NCBI GenBank assembly: GCA_013285945.1
Contig: JABDGP010000002.1
Coordinates: 17,946-81,945, forward strand
Source of the DNA: Bacteroidota bacterium
GTDB lineage: Bacteria > Bacteroidota > Bacteroidia > Cytophagales > Cyclobacteriaceae
Direction: 5' to 3'
Length of the DNA stretch: 64,000 nt
Position 1 is the stretch's first letter, and every line of letters begins with the position of its first letter. The notes under the pieces were generated by a model, which did no database searches, was not told where the DNA came from, and saw only the letters and a program-made list of their open reading frames with translations. This document shows positions 8,401 through 16,768 of this stretch, piece after piece. The position numbers were made by a program, and so were the translations under genes.

Positions 8401-8899
8401 GATTGTTAAAAATTATCGCATCATTCTTTCCGGCGGCTATTGCTTTATCATAATTCGCAATTGCGTCCTTATAATTATCCAGTCGGAACTTGGCATTGCC
8501 GAGGGTCACAAAAATCTCAGCGCCCTTCGCTCCCATTGTCACCGCCTTGTCAAGATCACCGGATGCGCCCGCGAAATCCTCGAGTTTATATTTAGCCAGG
8601 CCTCGATACTCAAAAAGTTCTTCGGTATTGATTCTTGCTTTCACAGCTTCGTCAAAATCAGTTTTCGCTTTCTCAAAATCATTGAGCATAAAACCGGCTA
8701 TGCCTCTTTTAACATAAATCTCTTTATTGGTAAAATTCGTGGCGATTAATTGAGAGAATTGAGCTGAAGCTTCAGCGTAACTTCCTCCTTTCAATTTTTG
8801 CAGCGCAGATTGATAAATGACTTGCTGCAGTGAATCCTGCTTTTGAGCTTGCAGGAGCAGTGTCGAAAAGATTCCCAGAATAATTAGAGCTGAGCGCAT
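5423..8899 (-). CDS. Very large exported TPR-repeat protein
   Basis: About 1158 residues from the preferred start at 8899 (MRSALIILG), which gives a clean signal peptide ending LLLQAQ; an in-frame ATG at 8953 would bury it. The rest is an almost uninterrupted array of roughly thirty 34-residue tetratricopeptide repeats, with recurring units such as FNNRGKAK, DFDKAI and NPKDAASH. No enzymatic or membrane domain is visible. TPR solenoids bind peptides or scaffold complexes, so it is probably a periplasmic or surface scaffold. The binding partner cannot be read from the sequence. Near-identical repeats could make it prone to expansion or contraction. Confidence 0.85.
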   Translation of the reverse strand: MRSALIILGIFSTLLLQAQKQDSLQQVIYQSALQKLKGGSYAEASAQFSQLIATNFTNKEIYVKRGIAGFMLNDFEKAKTDFDEAVKARINTEELFEYRGLAKYKLEDFAGASGDLDKAVTMGAKGAEIFVTLGNAKFRLDNYKDAIANYDKAIAAGKNDAIIFNNRGKAKMVLKDLAGADKDFSEALTIKPDYDKALENRSEARYQLKDWKGAAADFDKMISGGRTDTELLQKNGIAKFNLQDFKGCAEALNKVVSKGVKDKDVFRMLGISLVNTNSLSDAANALSSAVSMGVSDKEVFEQLGTCQFKTKDFAGAVVSLGRAVGLGSATQEIFLYKGNSEYQQKDLDNAAKDLEKAVSLGASDYDAFKNLGDIKFLKSDFANAIKYYDKAIGFPQADAIAFNNRGKAKSTLGDMQGSLADFDKAIAMKPDYSKAILNRGTVRFNLANYQGAAEDLDKVRGSEGESADLLKMLGISKYNLKDRDAAKGFLERAVKAGTKDSKANLYLGYLRFDAKEFKECIESLNAAEVAGEKEVDVYEKRGKSLYETKDFINAAIDLEKVVQRGQPDIITLEELGMAYMQQQKNKEGLSYLEKAIIAGSKSKEVYFQVGNGRFKDNNYNGAIEAYDKAVSLGANDELIYNNRGKAKLNSNLVKESLPDFDKALQIKANYPQALKNRAAANFQLKEWAKVVTDLAVIIGSNQAGVDELALSGLAKYNLKNFPGSIEDLTKAINAGAKDKQVFVVRGNSYYETPDLAKALPDFTKAIESGENSSEVFFKRGACRFDAQDYKNAFADLDKSINTGYTEATAYDMRGFCKLDSKDIEGALTDFNSAIEKNPKLAPAFYHRGDARFRSNNYLGATQDYTTAIGLGLNDPTLFNNRGKAYFNQDQYDNAIADFGTAIAKKEDYVRAYENRANTYLKIKKYDLAVKDLRQMEKLTEKPDADFYQKLGEAYFELKNYPVASEYLDKAVAGGNRDKSVLFKRGKCLLEQQDFQSSVRDFDEALKGGENTLPLFLERARAYLGLGNKKAALDNLTKAIALDPNNADVYFNSAVIKEENQEYEQAILDYDKSIKLNPKDAASHAGRANCKAELEDFGAAIGSMDDAIELDGKNASYFKQRGNYHYQLKEKDKACSDWTQAVQLGDTKAKFSIDQYCKK

Positions 8900-9010
8900 A
8901 GCATTTAAGGTTGTGATCATCAAAATTATGGAATTGCCAATTAGCAAAACCATAAAAAAAACACAATCCTTACATCAGCTTAGGCAGAGTTATTTTTTCA
9001 AAAGGGAAGA

Positions 9011-9136
9011 TTATTCGGCAAATGCCTCGAAGAGATAAATAATAGCAAGTGAAACCGCGACGATAAGAACCATGTACCCAAAAACTTTTGCCCTTTGGTA
9101 GTAGTTTTTAATGGGTATGTTCTTGTGCTTAGACAT
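9011..9136 (-). CDS. Mini membrane protein (41 residues)
   Basis: A 41-residue frame from MSKHKNIPIK to IYLFEAFAE. A polar, basic N-terminus is followed by RAKVFGYMVLIVAVSLAII, a clear transmembrane helix, and a short acidic tail. Its ATG overlaps the stop codon of the preceding mini gene (TAATG), which indicates translational coupling. The layout and the K-[ST/V]-xFG-hydrophobic pattern resemble the upstream partner, suggesting paralogs. A longer frame to 9430 exists but has no support. Function unknown. Confidence 0.6.
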   Translation of the reverse strand: MSKHKNIPIKNYYQRAKVFGYMVLIVAVSLAIIYLFEAFAE

Positions 9137-9255
9137 TATTTGAAATAGCTGGCGGCAACGATATTGAACACGATGTATCCAATTATGCAAAGCATCACCA
9201 ACCACCCAAAAATGCTTGTTTTTTGATATTGAAAACGAACCGGTACGATTTTCAT
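9136..9255 (-). CDS. Mini membrane protein (39 residues), coupled to the next
   Basis: A 39-residue frame running MKIVPVRFQYQKTSIFG, then a hydrophobic helix (WLVMLCIIGYIVFNIVAA) and the C-terminus SYFK. Its stop shares one base with the ATG of the following gene (TAATG at 9138-9134). It lies 171 bases downstream of the anti-sigma gene on the same strand. The basic N-terminus and single helix predict an inner-membrane peptide with the N-terminus inside. Not recognised; it could be a small subunit or regulator of a membrane complex. Confidence 0.55.
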   Translation of the reverse strand: MKIVPVRFQYQKTSIFGWLVMLCIIGYIVFNIVAASYFK

Positions 9256-9426
9256 AACCTGTTGGTTTTAATTGAATTATAGTGAATATACTAAAAAGTA
9301 CTCTAAACAATGAATAGATTTTCTGCCAACTGACGATTACACCGCTAAAAGTGATATACGATATTCTGAACAGCCTGGATTCAGCTATACAGAAAAACAT
9401 CAAAAAGTAACCTTTCAGGCGGTATT

Positions 9427-10212
9427 TCAACCCTTGATTACAGCGCCAGAAAGCTGTAAAGTAGCGAAAGTGGGCGTTGGACTGCCACCGCGTTGTTCAA
9501 TAGTAACATTAAATGAAACCGCTCCTTTAATCACGTTTTTCATTTTGACCAAACCGGTCACGTTACCATCAAAAACACCGGCATCAACCATTTTGCCATC
9601 GATTTCAGCCCAAAGCTGATATTGGTTCTGGTGAGCCAGTTCACGAAGGTTTTGGATACTCACGAAAACCTCACTTGTCTGTTTATTCCAATACACGGAA
9701 GCTACAGCCTTTGGGGCATTGGCTGTGCCTTTCATTACCACTTTGGTAAATGTTGGGTTATCGATTACACGCAAGTCATTTTCAACCTTGTCGAGACGCA
9801 GGTTTACGCGATTATAGTCCTGTGCGACTTGCCTGTTTTGGGCAATTAAATCATTGAGAGCAAATTCTGAGTTCTTCCATTTCGCTCTATAATCATAAGC
9901 CAAATAGCTTGCAACCAAAGCAAGGACAATTGAAGCGACTGCAGCATATTTCCAATTAACCGAAGGCTCCATTTTCACCACCTTGCCTTGTGGTTTTGCA
10001 GCCGACATCACCTTTTCTTTCAGTGCAACAGGAGGGGCAATAGCTAATTTCATCAACAGTAATTCATTGGCCTCTTCAACTCGCGCCAGTTCCTCTCTTA
10101 ATTCAGGATATTGACCGAGATCTTTTTCAAGAGCCACTCGCTCAGTGTCCGCCAACTCACCCATTACGTAGGCTTCAAGTATTCCGCTCGATATGTATTC
10201 CTGTATGTTCAA
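9427..10212 (-). CDS. Membrane-anchored anti-sigma factor (RskA-type)
   Basis: 261 residues. The N-terminal part (MNIQEYISSGILEAYVMGEL) matches the zinc-less anti-sigma domain that holds an ECF sigma factor. A transmembrane helix follows at about 87-106 (YAAVASIVLALVASYLAY), then a periplasmic RskA-like sensor domain with VYWNKQTSEVFVSIQNL. There is no in-frame ATG before residue 17. The start is TTG, overlapping the sigma stop (TTGA), so the genes are coupled. It is expected to sequester the sigma factor encoded immediately upstream until released by envelope signals. Confidence 0.85.
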   Translation of the reverse strand: MNIQEYISSGILEAYVMGELADTERVALEKDLGQYPELREELARVEEANELLLMKLAIAPPVALKEKVMSAAKPQGKVVKMEPSVNWKYAAVASIVLALVASYLAYDYRAKWKNSEFALNDLIAQNRQVAQDYNRVNLRLDKVENDLRVIDNPTFTKVVMKGTANAPKAVASVYWNKQTSEVFVSIQNLRELAHQNQYQLWAEIDGKMVDAGVFDGNVTGLVKMKNVIKGAVSFNVTIEQRGGSPTPTFATLQLSGAVIKG

Positions 10213-10715
10213 TTTACTTTCAAAATCGATCTCAATTCTATTAATGCCAATCGCGTCCGCGTTTTAACTGTTCCCAGTGGAATATTAAATTCCTCCGACA
10301 ATTCAGACTGTGTATACCCCTTTAAGTATAGATGCTCTACAACAAATTTCTGATCATTGTGCAACTTTTGAAGGACCTCCTTCAACCCGATGGTTTCTAC
10401 CTGTAATTCACTGTGTTCCTGATTATCAATTCTATTTACGAGAAGATCAATGTCATCGGTTTTCCTGCCTTTGCTCATTTCTTTTGAGCGCGTTTTATCG
10501 ATAGCGAGGTTGCGGGTTACATTGAGCATCCAGGTGAAGAGTCGGCCTTTGGTTGCATCATAAGTATCGATCTTATCCCAGATTTTCAGAAAGGAATCTT
10601 GCAGCACTTCTTGAGCGATGTCTTCATTTTTGATCACACGCAATACCACTGAGTAGAGAGCACCAGAATAATGGTCGTACAGATATTCTAAAATAGAACG
10701 GTCATGCGAACGCAA
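10209..10715 (-). CDS. ECF RNA polymerase sigma factor
   Basis: About 168 residues from a TTG start. Sigma region 2 is clear (EDIAQEVLQDSFLKIWDKI, then GRLFTWMLNVTRNLAID), and region 4 contains the helix-turn-helix GYTQSELSEEFNIPLGTVKTR. Family: sigma-70, ECF subgroup paired with an RskA-type anti-sigma. No ATG or GTG lies in frame between the upstream stop (10784-10782) and region 2. The homologous N-terminus probably includes DENQLLEGLRSHD, which would need a CTG or ATC start around 10724-10742. It directs transcription of an unknown regulon, probably including its own operon. Confidence 0.9.
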   Translation of the reverse strand: MRSHDRSILEYLYDHYSGALYSVVLRVIKNEDIAQEVLQDSFLKIWDKIDTYDATKGRLFTWMLNVTRNLAIDKTRSKEMSKGRKTDDIDLLVNRIDNQEHSELQVETIGLKEVLQKLHNDQKFVVEHLYLKGYTQSELSEEFNIPLGTVKTRTRLALIELRSILKVN

Positions 10716-10803
10716 CCCTTCCAGCAGTTGATTTTCATCGATATGGTGCTTCCTTGCGGCGATAGACTTTATGAAATTACCTTAGCAGTTTATTCCGTCT
10801 GTT

Positions 10804-12195
10804 TTATAAATGAATTACTTCTCCATAGGCAGCAGCAGCAGCCTCCATAATAGCCTCGCTCATGGTTGGGTGCGGATGTACTGATTTAATAATCTCGTGA
10901 CCTGTAGTTTCTAATTTTCTAGCCACCACTACTTCGGCAATCATCTCAGTCACATTTGCTCCGATAAAGTGAGCGCCAAGCCATTCGCCATATTTGGCAT
11001 CAAAAATCACTTTCACAAAACCATCTGGAGCGCCGGCAGCCTTCGCTTTGCCTGAAGCCGTAAAAGGAAATTTACCAACTTTAATTTGGTAGCCGGCTTT
11101 CTTCGCTGCTTCCTCGGTATATCCAACAGATGCAATCTCTGGTGAGCAATAAGTACATCCCGGAAGGTTATTATAATTAAGTGGTTCTGGTTTTTGACCT
11201 GCAATTTTCTCCACGCAGATAATTCCCTCGGCAGATGCTACGTGGGCCAACGCCGGGCCGGCAGTAATATCTCCAATGGCATAAACTCCTGCCACATTGG
11301 TTTTATAAAACTCATCAACTACAACTTTGCCTTTATCCGTTTTCACGCCTACTTCTTCCAGTCCGATGTTTTCAAGATTGGTAGAAACCCCGACAGCAGA
11401 CAATACAACGTCAGATTCTATTTTGATTTCACCGGTAGGTGTCTTCACGGTGGAAACGCATCCTTTGCCCTTAATATCTACCGCTGTAACTTCAGAGTTG
11501 GTGTAGATAGTGATACCCGATTTCTTAAATGATTTCTCCAGTTGTTTTGAAACTTCTTCGTCCTCTACAGGCACAACGCGTGGCAGGAATTCAACGATGG
11601 TAACTTCAGCTCCCATCGTATTGTAGAAATAGGCAAACTCTACACCGATAGCACCCGATCCAACCACCAATAATTTCTTTGGCCTTTCGGGAAGGACCAT
11701 TGCCTCGCGATACCCAACTATTTTCTTGCCGTCAATTTTCAATGCAGGCAACTCGCGTGAGCGCGCACCAGTGGCCAGGATAATATGCTTGGCATCATAA
11801 TCCGTTTTCTTTCCGGCAGCATCTGTTACTTCTACCTTATTTCCCTTTTTAAGTTTACCATTTCCCGCAATATGATCGATCTTGTTTTTCTTAAACAAAA
11901 ATTGAATGCCTTTGCTCATGCCGTTAGCGACTTCACGGCTTCGTTTCACCACACCAGCGAAGTCAACCGAAGCATCTTTTACATCAATGCCATAATCTTT
12001 GGCGTGCTGGATGTACTCGAATACGGTTGCGCTTTTTAGTAAAGCCTTTGTCGGGATACAGCCCCAATTGAGACAGATACCGCCAAGTTCTGCTTTCTCC
12101 ACTACTCCTACTTTCAAGCCCAACTGCGATGCGCGGATTGCTGCTACATAACCGCCGGGGCCTGAGCCTACAACAATAAGGTCGTACGATGCCAT
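10804..12195 (-). CDS. lpdA: Dihydrolipoyl dehydrogenase (E3)
   Basis: 463 residues. FAD-dependent enzyme that reoxidises dihydrolipoamide with NAD+ in pyruvate, 2-oxoglutarate and branched-chain dehydrogenase complexes and the glycine cleavage system. The FAD-binding GSGPGGYVAA, the redox disulfide Cys41/Cys46 (GGICLNWGCIPTK), the NAD-binding GSGAIGVEFAYF and the C-terminal active-site HPHPTMSEA are all intact. It stands alone here, with no E1/E2 genes nearby, so it may serve several complexes. It is divergent from fabG. Confidence 0.96.
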   Translation of the reverse strand: MASYDLIVVGSGPGGYVAAIRASQLGLKVGVVEKAELGGICLNWGCIPTKALLKSATVFEYIQHAKDYGIDVKDASVDFAGVVKRSREVANGMSKGIQFLFKKNKIDHIAGNGKLKKGNKVEVTDAAGKKTDYDAKHIILATGARSRELPALKIDGKKIVGYREAMVLPERPKKLLVVGSGAIGVEFAYFYNTMGAEVTIVEFLPRVVPVEDEEVSKQLEKSFKKSGITIYTNSEVTAVDIKGKGCVSTVKTPTGEIKIESDVVLSAVGVSTNLENIGLEEVGVKTDKGKVVVDEFYKTNVAGVYAIGDITAGPALAHVASAEGIICVEKIAGQKPEPLNYNNLPGCTYCSPEIASVGYTEEAAKKAGYQIKVGKFPFTASGKAKAAGAPDGFVKVIFDAKYGEWLGAHFIGANVTEMIAEVVVARKLETTGHEIIKSVHPHPTMSEAIMEAAAAAYGEVIHL

Positions 12196-12312
12196 AATAA
12201 TTTGATTTTAAATCGGGGCAAATTAACCTAAAAAATGATGCAGAAAAAAGATTAGTTTTGAAGCCAAAATTTGAAATTTCCCGGTTCAGTAATTGAACTT
12301 TAAACTCTATCT

Positions 12313-13059
12313 ATGAAACTGCTCCAGAATAAAACAGCACTCATCACAGGTGCATCCAAGGGCATCGGCCGAAGTATTGCTATCACATTTGCCGAGCAAG
12401 GCGCTAATGTTGCATTCACTTATTTATCCAGTGTAGAACAAGGTCAGGCGCTTGAAGCCGAACTTGCATCCAAAGGCGTAAAAGCAAAAGGGTATCGCTC
12501 GGACGCTTCTGATTTTGCTCAGGCCGATAAACTAATCAATGATGTAGTCGCTGACTTCGGTTCTCTTGACATATTAATTAACAATGCCGGAATTACCATG
12601 GATAATCTATTGCTACGCATGAATGAAGAAGCGTGGGATAAAATCATTAATGTAAACTTGAAAAGTTGTTTCAATACGGTAAAGGCTGCCTGCAAACCAA
12701 TGATGAAGCAAAAAAGCGGCTCTATTATTAATATGACTTCGGTAGTTGGCCTTAAAGGAAATGCCGGTCAGGCCAATTATGCTGCCTCCAAAGCCGGTAT
12801 AATCGGTTTTACAAAATCGGTAGCCCTCGAGTTAGGTTCACGTGGTATCCGTTCTAATGCAATTGCCCCTGGCTTTATCGAAACAGAAATGACGGGCAAA
12901 CTCGATGAAAAAGTTGTTCAAAGCTGGCGAGATGCAATTCCACTGAAACGTGGCGGCAAGCCCGAAGATGTAGCAGATGCTTGCGTATTCCTGGCAAGCA
13001 ATATGTCTTCCTATATCACAGGGCAAGTGATTCAGGTAGACGGGGGGATGCTAACGTAA
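12313..13059 (+). CDS. fabG: 3-oxoacyl-[acyl-carrier-protein] reductase
   Basis: 248 residues, normal for FabG. It reduces 3-ketoacyl-ACP with NADPH in fatty-acid elongation. Seen: the Rossmann motif TGASKGIG, NNAG at about 90, and the catalytic Ser143, Tyr156 and Lys160 (YAASK). The C-terminal VDGGM signature is complete. A -7-like TAGTTTTG (12253-12260) lies upstream but has no good -33 partner. An inverted repeat follows the stop. Confidence 0.93.
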   Translation: MKLLQNKTALITGASKGIGRSIAITFAEQGANVAFTYLSSVEQGQALEAELASKGVKAKGYRSDASDFAQADKLINDVVADFGSLDILINNAGITMDNLLLRMNEEAWDKIINVNLKSCFNTVKAACKPMMKQKSGSIINMTSVVGLKGNAGQANYAASKAGIIGFTKSVALELGSRGIRSNAIAPGFIETEMTGKLDEKVVQSWRDAIPLKRGGKPEDVADACVFLASNMSSYITGQVIQVDGGMLT

Positions 13060-13088
13060 AAATCAAGTTAATTGGGAAGTCAAATTCT

Positions 13089-13113
13089 AAAATGAGTCAT
13101 CCATTCTCATTTT
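13089..13113. terminator. Weak hairpin after fabG, possible terminator
   Basis: AAAATGAG (13089-13096) and CTCATTTT (13106-13113) form an 8-bp AT-rich stem with a 9-base loop. The T run is only four bases, so termination is uncertain. Confidence 0.35.
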
Positions 13114-13148
13114 GATCCGTTGAATAATCCTGCTTATCTTCCCATTTC

Positions 13149-14810
13149 ATGAATCTGAAAAGCCTTCTATTTCTCGTTGGGGTAGGATTTAGTTATCAAG
13201 CTGCTGCACAAAATTCTGTGGTTGACAGTCTGAAAGGCTCGTTGCAGGCGCACCTTCAGGAAGATTCGGTTCGAGTAAATTTATTAAGCCAACTTGCCTA
13301 CAAGGAACATTTCGACCACCCGGCCGATGCCGCCAACTTTGCTCTTGAAGCACTTTCAATTTCTGAAAAAATAAACTACCCCAAAGGCACCGTTTCTGCC
13401 TATCGTTTTTTAGGAGCTGCGTTTTGGGCTCAGGCCAATTTCTCTGCTGCACTTGATTATTGCCTCAAAGGATTGAAAGTGGCAGACTCTATTCACAACC
13501 CTCAGATGCAAGCTGATCTTACGGGAAACATCGGAGTGATTTATAGTAGTATGGGTAACTATAAAACTGCGTTAACCTACTGTCGTTCAGCAAATGCCCA
13601 ACAACGTCAGCTTAAAAATGAACTTCGCGAAGCAATTGAGCTTAACAACCTTGGTGATTGTTTCTTTAACCTCAAGTTGTACGACAGTGCGTTGACTGCC
13701 TACAACAAGGCCATGATCATAGGGAAATCCAAAAAATTTGAGAAAGCTACCAACATGCGTAACATCGGGAATGTTTACGAGGCTACAGGCAATCTTGAGC
13801 TCGCGCTAAGTTATTATTACAAAGCCCGGGCAGCGAGTGACTCAACAGGTGAGCACAAAGGAATGACCCAGGCACGCAAATCGATCGCTTCAGTGTTTCT
13901 AAAAAAACACCAATATGATCTGGCAGAAAAAGAATTAAGAGAATGCCTTGACTTGGCGAAGAAAGCTAACCTCAGAGCGATTATTCGCGACAGCTACGAA
14001 TTACTTTCAAAAGGTGCTGAAGCTCAGGGGCACTTACCTCAATATATTAGTTATTTTAAACTTTTCACCGCCTATAAAGACAGTATCCAAAATTCTTCGG
14101 CTACTTCTAGAATTGCGTCGCTTCAGTTGGAGTATGAAATGCAGCATAAACAATTGGAAATTGACGGGTTAAAGAAAAATGCGAAGACCAAGGCTGAAGA
14201 GTTAAAATGGAAAAACGCGTTGCTGGTATCAACAAGTATTGGCATCTTACTTATTGCACTTTTCTTAATTAATGTAGTACGCAATTTTAGGCACCAGAAA
14301 TCTCTTAATGTAGCGCTGGCAGAACGGAACGAAGAGATTTCTCGTCAGAAGAATGAATTGGCCCGGCAACATGATGAAGTATTGGCACTCAACGAAGAAA
14401 TACGTGCCCAGCAAGATGAAGTAATCTCTCAGCGCGACATCCTCGCTGAGAAAAATATAAATATTGAAATGCTCCATAAAAAACTGACGGAAGCAAATCA
14501 GAATCTGGAGAAAACCGTGACTCAGCGAACTGCCGCGCTGCAAGAACAAAATCACAGGCTGGAAGAATATGCATTCATCAATGCACATAAGTTGCGAGCA
14601 CCCGTGGCCAGCATTATGGGATTGGTTAATTTATTAGAACTAAAACATCTTGCAGATGAGCGAAGCCTGATTTTGGACCATCTCAAGAAATCTTCATGGG
14701 ATTTGGATCAGGTCATCCGATCTATTAGCAAAACTCTGCAACAAGGTATGACGGCGTATGATCAACAAAATCAGGAGCACGGAAATTCAGAACATAGTCA
14801 ATCTTCCTGA
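13149..14810 (+). CDS. Membrane TPR protein with a solitary histidine-kinase phospho-acceptor-like domain
   Basis: 553 residues. Signal peptide 1-21, TPR repeats about 40-300 in the periplasm, one transmembrane helix about 357-377, a cytoplasmic coiled coil about 380-470, then a HisKA-like helix FINAHKLRAPVASIMGL with candidate phospho-His480. The protein ends about 70 residues later without the N, G1, F or G2 boxes of a kinase ATPase domain, so it cannot phosphorylate itself. It may be a dimerisation or phosphorylation partner of another kinase. The gene directly downstream encodes a complete soluble TPR histidine kinase. I see no frameshift that would restore a kinase domain. Confidence 0.8.
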   Translation: MNLKSLLFLVGVGFSYQAAAQNSVVDSLKGSLQAHLQEDSVRVNLLSQLAYKEHFDHPADAANFALEALSISEKINYPKGTVSAYRFLGAAFWAQANFSAALDYCLKGLKVADSIHNPQMQADLTGNIGVIYSSMGNYKTALTYCRSANAQQRQLKNELREAIELNNLGDCFFNLKLYDSALTAYNKAMIIGKSKKFEKATNMRNIGNVYEATGNLELALSYYYKARAASDSTGEHKGMTQARKSIASVFLKKHQYDLAEKELRECLDLAKKANLRAIIRDSYELLSKGAEAQGHLPQYISYFKLFTAYKDSIQNSSATSRIASLQLEYEMQHKQLEIDGLKKNAKTKAEELKWKNALLVSTSIGILLIALFLINVVRNFRHQKSLNVALAERNEEISRQKNELARQHDEVLALNEEIRAQQDEVISQRDILAEKNINIEMLHKKLTEANQNLEKTVTQRTAALQEQNHRLEEYAFINAHKLRAPVASIMGLVNLLELKHLADERSLILDHLKKSSWDLDQVIRSISKTLQQGMTAYDQQNQEHGNSEHSQSS

Positions 14811-14895
14811 AGCATGAAAAAAGTGGTCTAAACTGAACCTTTACCTCGTTATTTCATTTTCAAATCGGGATGTCTTACCTTCGACTCATTCAGCG

Positions 14896-16653
14896 ATGGA
14901 GATCATTTACAATACAGAGCACCAGACAGCCATTTTTCCATTGGCCGCAAACCTAAAGAAAGCCTATGATTTGCGAACATCTGATCTTAAGCGAAGCATA
15001 AACCTCACTCAGGAATTATTAAGTCAATTTGACAAAGAAGGGCACTTGCATTTAGCGGCCACAGCCAAAAATCACCTTGGTCTTTTTCATCTTATTCAGG
15101 GAGAGTTTGAAATCGCCCGGAATTATTCAACAGAAGCATTGCATTTTTTCGAGTCAACAAAAGACGCTCAGGGTATTGCTGATGCTAAATATAATATTGG
15201 GAGCATTTATTATCGTACCAACAATTACCATCAGGCACTTCTGTTGTTGGCAGACAGTCTCAAAATTTATCGTGAGCTCAACGATTATTATAATCAAGCC
15301 CGAACACTCAAAAGTATGGGCACGATTTATGAATACTTTAGCGATCAGGACAAAGCAATCGAGTCTTACGAAAAATCAATAGACGCATGCCGAACCATTA
15401 ATGAGTTGGGATTAGAGTCAAATGCTCTAAACCCTCTGTCTGCAATTTATTTCAAGCAGGGAAAGCGCGACCTTGCGATGCAGACTATTGAGCGAAGCAT
15501 TCAACTAAAGAATGAAACAGGCGATATTCGCGGTTTAGCTTTTGCACTTTATGGCAGGGCAAAGTTGTTTATCAAACTTCAGCAATTTCACAATGCGGTG
15601 GCTGACCTTCAGGAAACAATACGCATTTCGCAAAATGCCGGAGATAAATTAGGCCTGGGGATGGCTTACAATAAACTCGGCATTGCGTTTATGGAATTGA
15701 ATCAATTGACTCTTGCCAAAGAGAATTTCAATAATGCACTGGAACTTTCTGATACTTTTCATTTGGAGTTTATTCGTTTCAAAGTTGATTATAGCTTGTA
15801 CCTGTTAGCCAAAAGAGAGGGTGATGCTCAGCAAGCACTCAATTTTCTGGAAAAGCATATAGCGGATAAAGAAGCTGTTATTAATCAGGGGACTTACACA
15901 CTGATTAAAAGCTATGAAGCTGTCACACGTATTGAAACGCTGGAGCGTGACGCAAACATTCAAAAAGAAAAAACTCAGATCATCGAAAATAAAAACGCTG
16001 AATTAGATTCTTTTTTCTATCGTGTTTCGCATGACTTGAAAGGGCCAATCACCTCGTTGCTCGGGCTACATAATCTAGTAAAGTTTGAAGTGACTGACTC
16101 GGCTTCGCTGCGGTATTTTGATATGTACCATTCACAAGTTCAGCGGATCAACAACATTGTTATGGGTCTGATCAACCTGACCCAAATGAAACACTTGCAG
16201 GAAATTAAAGTAAAGATTGATTTTCAGGCGTTAATTGATGAATGCATCGGGTCGTACAATTATCTGGAAAATTTCAAAACCATTCAGTTTATTAAGGAAA
16301 TAGATGAAGATGTAGATTACTCTTCGGAATGGGCTATAATTAATACTATTGTTCAAAACCTGATTGAGAATGCTATAAAGTATTCAAGGCATCACGAGCC
16401 TTACGTGAGAATCACTGTGAAGAAGGAGAATAATTCCATTCGCATAGAAGTTGAAGATAACGGGCAAGGGATAGACGAGGCACATCAGGTAAAGATTTTT
16501 GATATGTTCTACCGCGCAAGTGAGCGTACCAAAGGATCATCAGGATTGGGCCTATACATTTTAAAACGAGCCGTAGAGCGCCTTAACGGAACGATTGAGT
16601 TAAAAAGTAAACTGCACGAAGGGTCCACCTTTGCAGTAGTTCTTCCCTCCTGA
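14896..16653 (+). CDS. Soluble TPR-containing sensor histidine kinase
   Basis: 585 residues without signal peptide or membrane helix, so cytosolic. TPR repeats fill about 55-330, a short coiled coil follows, then the kinase core: H-box FFYRVSHDLKGP (His379), N-box NLIENAIKYS, G1 VEDNGQGID, F-box MFYRAS and G2 SSGLGLYI, all intact. It autophosphorylates on His and should pass phosphate to a response regulator, but none is encoded nearby. It lies 85 bases after the membrane TPR protein that lacks an ATPase domain, so the two may act together (inference). TACCTTCG (14876-14883) could be a -7 element for separate transcription. Confidence 0.9.
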   Translation: MEIIYNTEHQTAIFPLAANLKKAYDLRTSDLKRSINLTQELLSQFDKEGHLHLAATAKNHLGLFHLIQGEFEIARNYSTEALHFFESTKDAQGIADAKYNIGSIYYRTNNYHQALLLLADSLKIYRELNDYYNQARTLKSMGTIYEYFSDQDKAIESYEKSIDACRTINELGLESNALNPLSAIYFKQGKRDLAMQTIERSIQLKNETGDIRGLAFALYGRAKLFIKLQQFHNAVADLQETIRISQNAGDKLGLGMAYNKLGIAFMELNQLTLAKENFNNALELSDTFHLEFIRFKVDYSLYLLAKREGDAQQALNFLEKHIADKEAVINQGTYTLIKSYEAVTRIETLERDANIQKEKTQIIENKNAELDSFFYRVSHDLKGPITSLLGLHNLVKFEVTDSASLRYFDMYHSQVQRINNIVMGLINLTQMKHLQEIKVKIDFQALIDECIGSYNYLENFKTIQFIKEIDEDVDYSSEWAIINTIVQNLIENAIKYSRHHEPYVRITVKKENNSIRIEVEDNGQGIDEAHQVKIFDMFYRASERTKGSSGLGLYILKRAVERLNGTIELKSKLHEGSTFAVVLPS

Positions 16654-16707
16654 CTACGAACACTCGTCAGGGTTAGAAATATTATTTAACAATTTTTTAC
16701 AAAACAT

Positions 16708-16738
16708 TTGGAAACTCTACTAAACCACTATACGTTTG
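16708..16738 (+). promoter_or_regulatory. Promoter of the metY-metX-hom operon
   Basis: TTG (16708-16710), 20 bases, then TACGTTTG (16731-16738): an exact fit to the Bacteroidota promoter pattern. Transcription would begin near 16745, about 25 bases before the first helix of the SAM riboswitch. Confidence 0.65.
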
Positions 16739-16768
16739 TGTCATCATAGTCGGTGAAGCAATGCTCAA

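Noticed and set aside
9011..9430. A 139-residue frame covering the mini membrane genes
   Set aside because: Its first 98 residues show no motif or coding character; the two short frames with a TAATG overlap explain the region better.
14829..14862. A 16-bp string (TTACCTCGTTATTTCA) shared with the acyP 3' end near 1697
   Set aside because: About one such match is expected by chance in 64 kb, and neither context suggests a mobile or regulatory element.
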